Position numbers and translations under genes: made by a program. A DNA stretch of 47,358 nt from Alphaproteobacteria bacterium (GTDB taxonomy: Bacteria; Pseudomonadota; Alphaproteobacteria; UBA8366; Aestuariispiraceae), in assembly GCA_006844765.1 (NCBI GenBank), contig SPJV01000124.1, positions 1 through 47,358 on the forward strand, given 5' to 3'. Shown here piece by piece: positions 26,063-34,404 of the stretch. How positions within the stretch are numbered: position 1 is the stretch's first letter; each line of letters begins with the position of its first letter. The notes below the pieces were generated by a model, which was not told the origin of the DNA, made no database searches, and was given only the letters and a program-made list of their open reading frames with translations.

Positions 26063-26617
26063 TTGCAGACCGTGATAGTCTCGGTCGAATGCGAGGGACC
26101 TGGCGTGGGTATGCATTGGGGAAATGAATGGACGGGCGATGCGCCTGTTTACGGGGCAGACGCTGAGAGTGTTACCCCGCGTGGCCCCCTGCACGAAGTC
26201 TTTTTGTATTGGAAGTCCAAATGTGGGAGTCGCCGCGCCCCTTCGCGTGGCGATATCGACCCAATCGATCTTGCCGCAAATCTTAAACATATAATTTTGA
26301 TAGAGCCGCTCTCGGATGGCGACTACTTCTATCGTGTCGTTGGTACCGCGATTGTCGATACGATTGGCTTCGAACCTACTCAGCAACGCCTAAGCACGCT
26401 CGGCGCTTATTTGGATGAGCGCCGGGTTCGCGCGGACTTTGATGATCTCGTCGCCGCGTTTCAGCCTCGGTATGATTTTGGTCGCTCACCTTGGCAGGGG
26501 CAGCATTGGCGTGTCTATCATCGATTGCTGATGCCGCTTTCTGACGATGGGGAGCGGGTCAGCCACATATTTGGCTGCATTGATGCCGAGGTCGGCTATA
26601 GCGAACAATTGCGTTAG
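26063..26617 (+). CDS. PAS_5 family protein (DUF1488-type PAS domain)
   Basis: A 184-residue single-domain protein of the alphaproteobacterial PAS_5 type. The characteristic segments are LYWKSKCGSRRAPSRGDIDP, the ILIEPLSDGDYFYRVVGT core and the closing MPLSDDGERVSHIFGC. Such proteins are thought to sense small ligands or redox state, but no output domain is present and I cannot assign a partner. The start is uncertain: TTG at 26063 has GAGGGGGG just upstream, while the only longer reading begins with ATG at 26033 without a ribosome binding site; ATG at 26111 is another option. It faces the lytic transglycosylase gene. Confidence 0.75.
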   Translation: MQTVIVSVECEGPGVGMHWGNEWTGDAPVYGADAESVTPRGPLHEVFLYWKSKCGSRRAPSRGDIDPIDLAANLKHIILIEPLSDGDYFYRVVGTAIVDTIGFEPTQQRLSTLGAYLDERRVRADFDDLVAAFQPRYDFGRSPWQGQHWRVYHRLLMPLSDDGERVSHIFGCIDAEVGYSEQLR

Positions 26618-26677
26618 TGGGGTGGTTGCCGCGCCTCGATTGCCCATTGTTAGGGCCGCGGAACTTGGTTGATCATT

Positions 26678-27397
26678 CTATTGTGTGGTTGCTGGCGGGC
26701 TCATTACCCGGGCGCGGGCCGCAGCCTCTGCGGTGCGTTGGGCGCTATAGTTGCGCGGTGGCCAGGCGCTTGAGATATAGGTGCCATAGTTTGCCGCAGC
26801 GCCGACCGGCTGTCCGGGCAAGGTTGCCGTTTCAAGCTTCCCCTTCTTAAGCGCATTCCAACTGGCCATGACTTTGGCGCGATACTTCGATTGCCGTTGC
26901 CGATCCATGGAATGGTATTCCTTCACCGCACGAATCCAGGAATTCCGTTTGGTCCGAAGGTCCATCAGAAACGATGTGGCATAAGCAACATTGTGAATTG
27001 GATCGAAAGCTTCGGATAAGGAGGTAAAGGCTTTGCCGTGATAGTACAGGTTAACCTGCATGCAGCCGACATCGATGTTTTTAATACCGCGTGCCTGCAG
27101 CATTTCCACTTCCCGAATAGCGGCGTCCTTGGTCGGCAGATAGCGACCCTGACCTTCTGCCATGACGGTCCAGGGCCAGGCGATATGGCCGCTATGCATT
27201 TTTGAATAGCGTCCGCTCTCAACCATGGCGATGGCGCGAAGAAGGTGATGGGGAATGCCCCGCGCCTGCTCGGCGGCAGCGATCGCCGGCTCGCAAGGGC
27301 CGGGCTTCGCACCATCTTCCACTGTTTCATTCGCCGATGCGGCAATCGCAAAGGCGAAAATGCCATAGAGGGCAAACATTGCCACCAGCATACGCAT
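26678..27397 (-). CDS. Lytic transglycosylase (SLT domain)
   Basis: A 239-residue exported murein-degrading enzyme. A signal peptide covers about residues 1-22 (MRMLVAMFALYGIFAFAIA...ASA). The SLT domain contains catalytic E60 in AIAMVESGRY, then the DVGCMQVNLYYHG and AFDPIHNVAYATSFLMDL blocks of this family. It cleaves peptidoglycan glycan strands to 1,6-anhydromuramic ends in the periplasm. A basic C-terminal part follows (KYRAKVMASW to the end). It is divergent from the aminotransferase gene, with a 193-bp shared upstream region. Which cell process it serves cannot be told. Confidence 0.88.
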   Translation of the reverse strand: MRMLVAMFALYGIFAFAIAASANETVEDGAKPGPCEPAIAAAEQARGIPHHLLRAIAMVESGRYSKMHSGHIAWPWTVMAEGQGRYLPTKDAAIREVEMLQARGIKNIDVGCMQVNLYYHGKAFTSLSEAFDPIHNVAYATSFLMDLRTKRNSWIRAVKEYHSMDRQRQSKYRAKVMASWNALKKGKLETATLPGQPVGAAANYGTYISSAWPPRNYSAQRTAEAAARARVMSPPATTQ

Positions 27398-27590
27398 GAT
27401 ATCAGGTACTCCTCTCTCTCGATGGAACCAACAGCAAGCCGCGTGCCAGAAACGGGACTATCTCTTTTGGGAGAGGTCACATCCCTTGCCGCGCTCAATG
27501 GCCGGGTGTAGAGAGGAAATCACGCCGTGGCTGGGGAGGGCCCGCCACCGGGCACATAGACACATTTTTATAGCATGAGGACGCGAAGCC

Positions 27591-28973
27591 ATGACTGATC
27601 TCGGAAACTCGCCGGCAAGCCGGGACATTAAGTATTTGATGCATCCCTATACCAATCAGGAAAAGCACAAGGAAATCGGTCCGATGATCGCGCAATCGGG
27701 CGCTGGCGTCTGGATCACCGATGATGCTGGTAATCGCTATATCGAAGGGATGGCCGGCTTGTGGTGCACCTCGCTTGGTTTCGGCGAAGAGCGTTTGGTC
27801 GAGGCCGCCGCGAAGCAGATGCGAGAGCTGCCCTATTATCACATCTTTACGCATAAATCGCATAACCCGGCCATCGATCTGGCGGAGCGGCTTTGCAAGA
27901 TGGCACCGGGCAATATGGGCCAAGTGTTCTTTGCGAACTCCGGCTCAGAGGCGAATGATACGGCGGTTAAGCTTGTTTGGTACTACAACAATGCGGTTGG
28001 CCGGCCTGAAAAGAAAAAGATTCTGGCGCGGATGAAGGGCTATCATGGGGTGACGGTTGCCTCTGCCAGCCTGACAGGGTTGCCTTATAACCACCGCGAC
28101 TTCGATCTGCCGATCCCGAATATCGGACATGTCGATTGCCCGCATCATTACCACTTCGCCGAAGAAGGGGAGAGCGAAGAAGACTTCGCCTCACGTCTGG
28201 CGGCGAATCTGGAAGCGCGCATTCTTGAAGAAGGCCCGGAAACGGTCGCGGCCTTTATTGCGGAGCCGATCATGGGCGCAGGCGGTGTTATCCTGCCGCC
28301 GAAGACATACTTCCAGAAGATCCAGCCGATCCTGAAGAAATACGAAATCCTGCTGATCGCTGATGAAGTGATCTGCGGCTTTGGCCGGACCGGCAATATG
28401 TTTGGTTGCGATACCTTTGGGATTGAGCCGGACATGGTTACGGTTGCGAAGGCATTGTCCTCTGCCTATCTGCCGATCTCGGCGCTGATGGTGACGGATG
28501 AAATCGCCGACGCAGTGTCGAAGAACTCCGGCAAGATCGGGACCTTCGGGCATGGCTATACCTATTCCGGTCATCCGGCCGCAGTTGCCGTGGCTCTGGA
28601 AACGCTCGCGATTTATGAAGAGCGCGATATCATCGGTCATGTCCAAGAAGTCGGTCCCCATATGCAGGCGCGCCTGCGTGAATTCGCTGATCATCCTTTG
28701 GTCGGTGAAGTGCGCGGGACCGGGCTGATCGGCGCTGTCGAAGCTGTCGCGAACAAGGAAACGCGGGAGAATTTTGATGCTTCTGCCGGGATTGGTCCGA
28801 AACTGATGATGGCAGCGCAAGAGCATGGCGTGATCCTTCGTGCTGCGCCGGGCGACACCATCGCGTTCTCGCCACCGCTGATCATTACGAAGGAAGAAAT
28901 CGACGAGATGACGGCGCGCTTTGGCCGGGCCCTCGACGATGTCTGGGCGGATCTCAATCGGGACGCCGCCTGA
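27591..28973 (+). CDS. Class III aminotransferase, probable polyamine/omega-amino acid:pyruvate transaminase
   Basis: A 460-residue PLP enzyme of the omega-aminotransferase group (SpuC-like). The PLP lysine is K287 in TVAKALSSAYLPISA, the pyridine-contact aspartate D258 is in LIADEVICGFGRTG, and the phosphate-binding FFANSGSEANDTA and substrate-side MKGYHGVTVASASLTG segments are intact. It transfers an amino group from an omega-amino donor such as putrescine or beta-alanine to pyruvate. The Pot-like transporter downstream makes a polyamine substrate attractive, but the specificity is an inference. A perfect terminator hairpin follows 25 bp after the stop. Confidence 0.85.
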   Translation: MTDLGNSPASRDIKYLMHPYTNQEKHKEIGPMIAQSGAGVWITDDAGNRYIEGMAGLWCTSLGFGEERLVEAAAKQMRELPYYHIFTHKSHNPAIDLAERLCKMAPGNMGQVFFANSGSEANDTAVKLVWYYNNAVGRPEKKKILARMKGYHGVTVASASLTGLPYNHRDFDLPIPNIGHVDCPHHYHFAEEGESEEDFASRLAANLEARILEEGPETVAAFIAEPIMGAGGVILPPKTYFQKIQPILKKYEILLIADEVICGFGRTGNMFGCDTFGIEPDMVTVAKALSSAYLPISALMVTDEIADAVSKNSGKIGTFGHGYTYSGHPAAVAVALETLAIYEERDIIGHVQEVGPHMQARLREFADHPLVGEVRGTGLIGAVEAVANKETRENFDASAGIGPKLMMAAQEHGVILRAAPGDTIAFSPPLIITKEEIDEMTARFGRALDDVWADLNRDAA

Positions 28974-28997
28974 TCCCAACGTCGATAGATTTATTGT

Positions 28998-29034
28998 AGA
29001 AGCGGCGCCGGTCCAAAAAGCCGGCGCCGCTTCT
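28998..29034 (+). terminator. Terminator-like hairpin after the aminotransferase gene
   Basis: AGAAGCGGCGCCGG (28998-29011) pairs over 14 bp without mismatch with CCGGCGCCGCTTCT (29021-29034) around a 9-nt loop. The trailing GATTTATGTT is only mildly T-rich, so termination could be partial. Confidence 0.75.
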
Positions 29035-29071
29035 GATTTATGTTATGCATAGCCGGCCTATGTTCCACCTT

Positions 29072-29124
29072 GTGCTCCGGCCCGTGCTCCGGCCCGTGCT
29101 CCGGCCCGTGCTCCGGCCCGTGCT
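29072..29124. repeat. Tandem 12-bp repeat, 4.4 copies
   Basis: Four exact copies of GTGCTCCGGCCC (29072-29083, 29084-29095, 29096-29107, 29108-29119) are followed by GTGCT. They lie in the non-coding gap between the aminotransferase terminator and the ALA synthase leader. The identity of the copies suggests a recent, possibly variable tandem repeat. Confidence 0.95.
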
Positions 29125-29209
29125 AATGAGTCGCGGTTAGGGGAGCACACAACATTTGCCTTAGTACCAGTTTTTAGGCTTTCATGGCGTTTGACCTGTT
29201 TGGGGGACT

Positions 29210-29257
29210 ATCGCCTAAGAATTGGCGATGACGGATGGGCTCGGATGTAGGCGAGCC
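29210..29257 (+). promoter_or_regulatory. hemA: Two small stem-loops in the leader of the ALA synthase gene
   Basis: ATCGCC (29210-29215) pairs with GGCGAT (29224-29229), and GGCTCG (29238-29243) with CGAGCC (29252-29257). Both are 6-bp perfect stems with 8-nt loops and end 20 nt before the chosen ATG. They may affect translation of the first heme-pathway enzyme; no known riboswitch family is recognised. The rest of the 304-bp gap (28974-29277) holds the terminator and the tandem repeat. Confidence 0.4.
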
Positions 29258-29277
29258 GCTGTAATATGAGAAGGCCC

Positions 29278-30489
29278 ATGAATTACGAACAGCATTTCCG
29301 CGATGCCCTGTCCCAGTTGAGGGGCGAGGGAAACTACCGCATTTTCGCTGAGCTGGAACGTCGCGCAGGACAGTTTCCGGCAGCGGGTCGTCATGGGCCC
29401 GATGGGGTGGAAGATATCACGGTCTGGTGCTCCAACGATTATCTCGGCATGGGGCAGAACCCGGATGTGATCGCGGAAATGCAATCCGCAGCGGCGACGC
29501 ATGGCGCCGGGGCGGGGGGAACCCGCAATATCTCAGGCACCAACAAGCTGCATGTCGAACTGGAACGGGAGCTCGCGGCGCTTCATGATAAGGAAGCAGC
29601 GCTGATCTTCACCTCAGGCTATGTGGCGAATTTGGCGACGTTGTCGACACTCGGGGCACGGCTGCCGGGATGTTTGATCTATTCTGATGCGCTCAATCAC
29701 AACTCCATGATTGAAGGGATCAAACAATCCCGCGCGTTAAAGCGAATTTGGAAGCATAACGATCCGGAAGATCTTGATCGGCTTCTCAGTCAGGACGATC
29801 CGGCGGCACCGAAGGTGGTCGCGATGGAGAGCGTTTATTCGATGGACGGCGATATTGCGCCGTTGGACGAAATCCTCGCGGTTTGTGAAAAACACAATGC
29901 GCTTTCATTTCTCGACGAAGTGCATGCGGTCGGTATGTATGGGGATACCGGCGGCGGGATTTCTGAACGGGACGGCGTGTCTGACCGCATCGATATCATT
30001 CAGGGAACGATGGCCAAGGCCTTTGGCGTGATCGGCGGCTATATCGCAGGATCTGCAGCGATGGTCGATTTTGTCCGGTCCTTTGGGAACGCCTTTATCT
30101 TTACGACAGCGTTGCCACCCGGTGTTGCTGCAGCGGCGCGGAAAAGCATCGAGATTGTTCGGCGCTCTCCGGAAATGCGGGATCAGCATCAGGATCGTGC
30201 CAACCGGCTCAAGACGCGCCTGGCGGAAGTTGGCCTGCCGGTTATGCCGTCTGAATGTCATATCGTGCCTGTGCTGGTCGGTGATCCAGTCAAATGTCGT
30301 GCCGTCACGGATATGCTGATGGCCGACTACGGCATATATGTGCAGCCAATCAACTATCCGACCGTCCCGAAGGGCACAGAGCGGCTTCGACTTACGCCGA
30401 GCCCGTTTCACGATGACGCTGCCATCGAGCGCTTGATCGATTGTTTGCTCCAAATCTGGGATCGGTTGGAACTTCGCCTTGCCGCATAA
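29278..30489 (+). CDS. hemA: 5-aminolevulinate synthase (C4/Shemin route)
   Basis: A 403-residue PLP enzyme that condenses glycine with succinyl-CoA to 5-aminolevulinate, the normal alphaproteobacterial entry to heme. The PLP lysine is K247 in GTMAKAFGVIGGY. Diagnostic blocks are WCSNDYLGMGQ, GAGGTRNISGT, LNHNSMIEGIK, ESVYSMDGD, DEVHAVGMYG and VQPINYPTVPKGTERLR; the last separates ALA synthase from the related 2-amino-3-ketobutyrate ligase. I chose the ATG at 29278 (MNYEQHFRDAL), where family similarity starts; an ATG four codons upstream (29266) is possible. The upstream gap carries a tandem repeat and two small stem-loops. A second, unrelated ALA-forming gene lies at 15307-16593. Confidence 0.96.
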   Translation: MNYEQHFRDALSQLRGEGNYRIFAELERRAGQFPAAGRHGPDGVEDITVWCSNDYLGMGQNPDVIAEMQSAAATHGAGAGGTRNISGTNKLHVELERELAALHDKEAALIFTSGYVANLATLSTLGARLPGCLIYSDALNHNSMIEGIKQSRALKRIWKHNDPEDLDRLLSQDDPAAPKVVAMESVYSMDGDIAPLDEILAVCEKHNALSFLDEVHAVGMYGDTGGGISERDGVSDRIDIIQGTMAKAFGVIGGYIAGSAAMVDFVRSFGNAFIFTTALPPGVAAAARKSIEIVRRSPEMRDQHQDRANRLKTRLAEVGLPVMPSECHIVPVLVGDPVKCRAVTDMLMADYGIYVQPINYPTVPKGTERLRLTPSPFHDDAAIERLIDCLLQIWDRLELRLAA

Positions 30490-30668
30490 CTTGGTTGAAA
30501 AAGTTGAGGGAAAGACGTTTCGGTCGAGGCGCTTTGCGCTATTTCCCCAGTAATCCTGCGCGTTTCGGGCTATTCGTAATTCTGTCATATATAGGTCTTG
30601 CAGTTTTGCCGCACTGCGGTAGGCTCACCCCATGATCACGTAAAAAGTCGAGGGGCGGCGGTAATCTT

Positions 30669-31778
30669 ATGGCGACTAATGACGATTTTATCGTTCGGTT
30701 TGAGAACGTTCAAAAGAGCTACGATGGCGAGTCTTTGGTCGTTAAAGATCTGAACTTGAATGTCGACCGGGGCGAGTTTCTGACGATGCTTGGTCCCTCC
30801 GGTTCAGGGAAAACGACATGCCTCATGATGCTGGCAGGATTTGAGCCGGCGACGCATGGTGAGATCTACCTGAACGACAGACCGATTAACAACGTGCCGC
30901 CGCATAAGCGTGGCATCGGCATGGTCTTCCAGAACTACGCGTTGTTCCCACATATGACGGTGGCGGAGAACCTTGCTTTTCCGCTTGAAGTGCGGGGCAT
31001 GTCCAAAGCGGACACGGAAGCCAAGGTCACTCGCGCGCTGGAGATGGTCCGGTTGGGTCCGTTCGGTGGACGCCGGCCCGCGCAACTGTCCGGTGGGCAG
31101 CAGCAGCGTGTCGCGGTTGCGCGCGCCCTGGTCTTTGATCCCGATCTCGTGCTCATGGATGAGCCGCTGGGCGCTTTGGACAAGAACCTGCGCGAAGAGA
31201 TGCAATATGAGATCAAACATATTCACGAGACGGTTGGGGTCTCGGTTGTCTATGTGACACACGATCAATCGGAAGCGCTGACAATGTCGAACCGGGTCGC
31301 GGTTTTCGATGATGGCATTATTCAGCAGCTCGCACCGCCGGAAGAGCTCTATGAGCGCCCGGTCAACGCCTTCGTTGCCTACTTCATTGGTGAGAACAAC
31401 CGGCTCTATGGGACGGTGAAGGAAGTGAAGGGCGAAAGTAGCGTTGTCGAGATTGATGGCGGCGGTGGCATGATTGAATCGCTTGCGGTCAATACCGGTG
31501 GCGTTGGATCCCGGACGACGTTGTCACTTCGGCCGGAGCGTGTGGTTGTTTCACCGACTGCCGGGTCGATGCAGAACGTCGTATCGGGCAAGGTCGAAGA
31601 GTTGATTTATCTCGGGGACCATATCCGAACGCGGATGACGGTCAGCGGGAATAATGAGTTCATCGTCAAAGTGCCGAATGCTCAAGGGCATGCTACTTTG
31701 AAGGTGGGGGAGGAGGTTCAGCTTGGCTGGACCACTGAAGACTGCCGTGCGCTCGACGCGCCCGCGGGCGCGGCATAA
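30669..31778 (+). CDS. PotA-like ABC transporter ATPase (spermidine/putrescine type)
   Basis: A 369-residue importer ATPase. The Walker A is GPSGSGKTT (42-50), the signature is LSGGQQQRVAVARAL, Walker B is LVLMDEPLGALD, and the H-loop is YVTHDQSEALT. The C-terminal 120 residues form a TOBE-type regulatory domain with the LRPERV element. It powers the membrane pair encoded at 33102 and 34405. It starts the four-gene cluster, 179 bp after ALA synthase. The substrate call rests on the binding-protein similarity. Confidence 0.92.
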   Translation: MATNDDFIVRFENVQKSYDGESLVVKDLNLNVDRGEFLTMLGPSGSGKTTCLMMLAGFEPATHGEIYLNDRPINNVPPHKRGIGMVFQNYALFPHMTVAENLAFPLEVRGMSKADTEAKVTRALEMVRLGPFGGRRPAQLSGGQQQRVAVARALVFDPDLVLMDEPLGALDKNLREEMQYEIKHIHETVGVSVVYVTHDQSEALTMSNRVAVFDDGIIQQLAPPEELYERPVNAFVAYFIGENNRLYGTVKEVKGESSVVEIDGGGGMIESLAVNTGGVGSRTTLSLRPERVVVSPTAGSMQNVVSGKVEELIYLGDHIRTRMTVSGNNEFIVKVPNAQGHATLKVGEEVQLGWTTEDCRALDAPAGAA

Positions 31779-31889
31779 ATAGTCTGGGAGGTCGGGCGCA
31801 ATAGTTGGGGGAACGTTATGCTGCGGCGACCCATATAGGTCGGCGGCGTTTACCAGTTAAACCATGTATCCTACACAGGGAGTATTGTA

Positions 31890-32975
31890 ATGAAAAATTG
31901 GATGAAAGGTACGCTTCTGGCGTCCGGTCTGGCACTTGGTTTTGCCGGTGCGGCCTCGGCTTCAGAGCTTACAATCGTATCTTGGGGTGGTGCTTACACG
32001 AAGAGTCAGGTGAAAGCCTATCACGAGCCTTACACCGCAATGACTGGCACGAAGATCAAGTCCGAAGATTATTCGGGTGGTCTGGCCGAAGTGAAAGCGC
32101 AGGTTGAAGCTGGCAATGTCAGCTGGGATCTGGTTGATGTTGAGCTGTCCGACGCGATCCGTGGTTGCGACGAAGGCATTCTCGAAACCATCGATCACTC
32201 GATCCTGCCGGCAGCGCCGGATGGCACGCCAGCTTCGGAAGACTTCATCGAAGGCACGCTGCACGAATGTGCGGTTGGTCTGATCGTTTGGTCGACTGTA
32301 TACGCCTATGACACCACGAAGTTCTCTGGTGATCAGCCGTCGACAATCGGTGATTTCTTCGACACGGCGAAATTCCCGGGTAAGCGCGGTCTGCGCAAAG
32401 GTCCGAAGCCGAACCTCGAATTCGCTCTGATTGCAGATGGTGTTGCGGCTGCTGACGTCTATGACGTTCTTGCGACGCCGGAAGGGGTCGATCGTGCTTT
32501 CGCGAAGCTGGACACGATCAAAGACAGCGCCATTTGGTGGGAAGCTGGTGCACAGCCCCCGCAAATGCTTGCTGATGGTGAAGTTGTGATGTCGACCGCT
32601 TATAACGGCCGTATCTTCAACGCCGTTGCGACCGAGAATAAGCCGTTCGAAATCGTCTGGGACGGTCAGGTTTGGGATCTCGATCTTTGGGTTATTCCGA
32701 AGGGCGCCCCGAACAAGGACGAAGCGATGAAATTCGCCGCGTTCTCCTCCGACACCCAACGTCTGGCGGATCAGGCATCCTGGATTTCTTATGGTCCGGT
32801 GCGTAAATCTTCCACGGCTCTGATCGGTAAGCATGCGGAAGCCGGCATCGATATGGCACCGCATATGCCGACGGCTCCGGAAAACTTTGGTAATGCGCTG
32901 CAGAACGATTTTGAGTTCTGGGCGGATCACCAGGACGAGCTGAACGAGCGTTTCAACGCTTGGCTTGCTCAGTAA
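31890..32975 (+). CDS. Polyamine-type periplasmic substrate-binding protein (PotD/PotF-like)
   Basis: A 361-residue exported binding protein. The signal peptide spans about residues 1-24, with cleavage near ASA. The mature start ELTIVSWGGAYTKSQ, the WDLVDVE and STVYAYDTTKF segments and the C-terminal WADHQDELNERFNAWL are typical of the PotD/PotF family. It delivers polyamine-like ligands to the permeases. AGGGAG lies 10 nt before the ATG. The protein contains few cysteines and no lipobox, so it is probably a soluble periplasmic protein. A GC-rich hairpin follows the stop. Confidence 0.92.
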   Translation: MKNWMKGTLLASGLALGFAGAASASELTIVSWGGAYTKSQVKAYHEPYTAMTGTKIKSEDYSGGLAEVKAQVEAGNVSWDLVDVELSDAIRGCDEGILETIDHSILPAAPDGTPASEDFIEGTLHECAVGLIVWSTVYAYDTTKFSGDQPSTIGDFFDTAKFPGKRGLRKGPKPNLEFALIADGVAAADVYDVLATPEGVDRAFAKLDTIKDSAIWWEAGAQPPQMLADGEVVMSTAYNGRIFNAVATENKPFEIVWDGQVWDLDLWVIPKGAPNKDEAMKFAAFSSDTQRLADQASWISYGPVRKSSTALIGKHAEAGIDMAPHMPTAPENFGNALQNDFEFWADHQDELNERFNAWLAQ

Positions 32976-32988
32976 TTGATTGTTGGAA

Positions 32989-33015
32989 ATGCCGGGGCCT
33001 TATGGGTCCCGGCAT
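32989..33015 (+). other. Hairpin after the binding-protein gene
   Basis: ATGCCGGGGCC (32989-32999) and GGGTCCCGGCAT (33004-33015) form an 11-bp stem with one G-T pair. No T-run follows. Such hairpins after binding-protein genes commonly protect the upstream message and reduce read-through into permease genes. Confidence 0.55.
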
Positions 33016-33101
33016 CTTCCGAAGCCTATTCGTTTGATTATAGATTTATCCATTTTTGAATTTTTCAATTTGAAACTCTTTTTTGGGGGGACGGGTGCCG
33101 G

Positions 33102-34391
33102 ATGAGTGATGCGGTAGCAGGAAAAGATGGAGACTTCTCCATTGCCGATGGGCAGAACCTGAAGCAACGGCTGCGAAAGGCGACATCTCGCGCACGATGG
33201 CAGGCTGTGTTTATGGTCGCGCCGCTTGGTGTTTTCGTCCTGCTGACCTTTATCTTGCCGATTGCCCAGATGCTGTTCCGCAGCGTTGACGACCCTGTCG
33301 TGTCGGACGCACTTCCTCAAACAGTCGTTGCATTGGAAAGCTGGACGGATCGTAGCGAGCTGCCGGAAGAGGCGGTGTATGCGGCCCTGGCGGCGGACCT
33401 TAAGTTTCTTCGTGCCGGCGGCGCGGATGGTGAAGGGAAGTCCTTGATTGGGCGGCTTGCGACGCGCCTTAACTTTGATACATCGGGCGTACGCAGCACC
33501 ATCACCAAGACCGCGCGTAAGGTCAAAAAAATAGAAGCACCCTTCAAGGAAGCCTTTATCAAGGCAGACAAGAAATGGGGGCAGCCTGATATCTGGGCGT
33601 CGATTGACCGTCTGGGTGGCGCGGTCAATTCCACACAGTTCCTTGCTGCGCTTGACCTCAGACAAGATGTTAATGGCGATATCGTCTCTCAGCCCGAGGT
33701 TCGCCAAATCTATGTAACGCTTTGGCTCAGAACGTTATGGATCAGCTTGTTGGTCACCGTTATCTGCGTGGCGCTTGCCTATCCTGTTTCCTATTTGTTG
33801 GCGACGTTGCCGCTGAGGATTTCAAACCTTCTGATCATCTGTGTGTTGCTTCCCTTCTGGACGTCCTTGTTGGTTCGAACGACAAGTTGGATCGTGGTCT
33901 TGGGCCAGAATGGGGTGCTGCTTGAAGCCTTACATCTAATAGGCCTGGTCGGGGAGGGCGCGGATAGACCGCAGCTCATATACAATATGACCGGCACGAT
34001 CGTCGCGATGACGCATATTCTTCTGCCCTTCATGGTCCTACCGCTTTATAGCGTGATGAAGGGGATTTCCCCGTCCTATATGCGGGCAGCCCGGTCATTG
34101 GGCGCCAATCCGACGCTGGCTTTCGTTCGGGTCTATCTGCCACAGACGGTCCCGGGATTGGGGGCAGGATGTATCCTCGTCTTCATTTTGGCCATTGGGT
34201 ACTACATCACGCCGGCCCTTGTCGGTGGACAGGACGGTCAGCTTATTTCCAACTTCATCGCCTATCATATGCAGCGATCCCTGAACTGGGGCTTGGCTGC
34301 AGCGTTGGGCACGATGCTGCTTGCCGGGGTCATGGCGCTCTATTGGCTCTATGACAAGATTGTCGGCATCAACAACATGAAACTCGGTTAA
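33102..34391 (+). CDS. PotB-like ABC transporter permease with a long first periplasmic loop
   Basis: A 429-residue permease. Helix 1 is at about residues 35-58 (VFMVAPLGVFVLLTFILPIA). A charged region of about 145 residues (roughly 62-205) then precedes helix 2 (TLWISLLVTVICVALAYPV). The EAA loop is YMRAARSLGANPTLAFVRVYLP, which docks on the ATPase. The long loop is not part of E. coli PotB and probably lies in the periplasm. It is 126 bp after the binding-protein gene and 13 nt before the second permease. Confidence 0.9.
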   Translation: MSDAVAGKDGDFSIADGQNLKQRLRKATSRARWQAVFMVAPLGVFVLLTFILPIAQMLFRSVDDPVVSDALPQTVVALESWTDRSELPEEAVYAALAADLKFLRAGGADGEGKSLIGRLATRLNFDTSGVRSTITKTARKVKKIEAPFKEAFIKADKKWGQPDIWASIDRLGGAVNSTQFLAALDLRQDVNGDIVSQPEVRQIYVTLWLRTLWISLLVTVICVALAYPVSYLLATLPLRISNLLIICVLLPFWTSLLVRTTSWIVVLGQNGVLLEALHLIGLVGEGADRPQLIYNMTGTIVAMTHILLPFMVLPLYSVMKGISPSYMRAARSLGANPTLAFVRVYLPQTVPGLGAGCILVFILAIGYYITPALVGGQDGQLISNFIAYHMQRSLNWGLAAALGTMLLAGVMALYWLYDKIVGINNMKLG

Positions 34392-34404
34392 GGAGGGAGA
34401 AACC

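Noticed and set aside
28191..28979. A 262-residue antisense frame over the aminotransferase
   Set aside because: It overlaps the conserved PLP-binding region of the real gene and shows no family motif.
29072..29124. CRISPR-like array
   Set aside because: The 12-bp units are directly adjacent without spacers, so this is a simple tandem repeat.
29278..30489. 2-amino-3-ketobutyrate CoA ligase (Kbl) as the identity of the ALAS gene
   Set aside because: The blocks WCSNDYLGMGQ and VQPINYPTVPKGTERLR are specific to ALA synthase, and no threonine dehydrogenase gene is adjacent.
31962..32930. A 322-residue antisense frame over the binding-protein gene
   Set aside because: The plus-strand protein has a signal peptide and clear family blocks; the antisense product has no recognisable feature.
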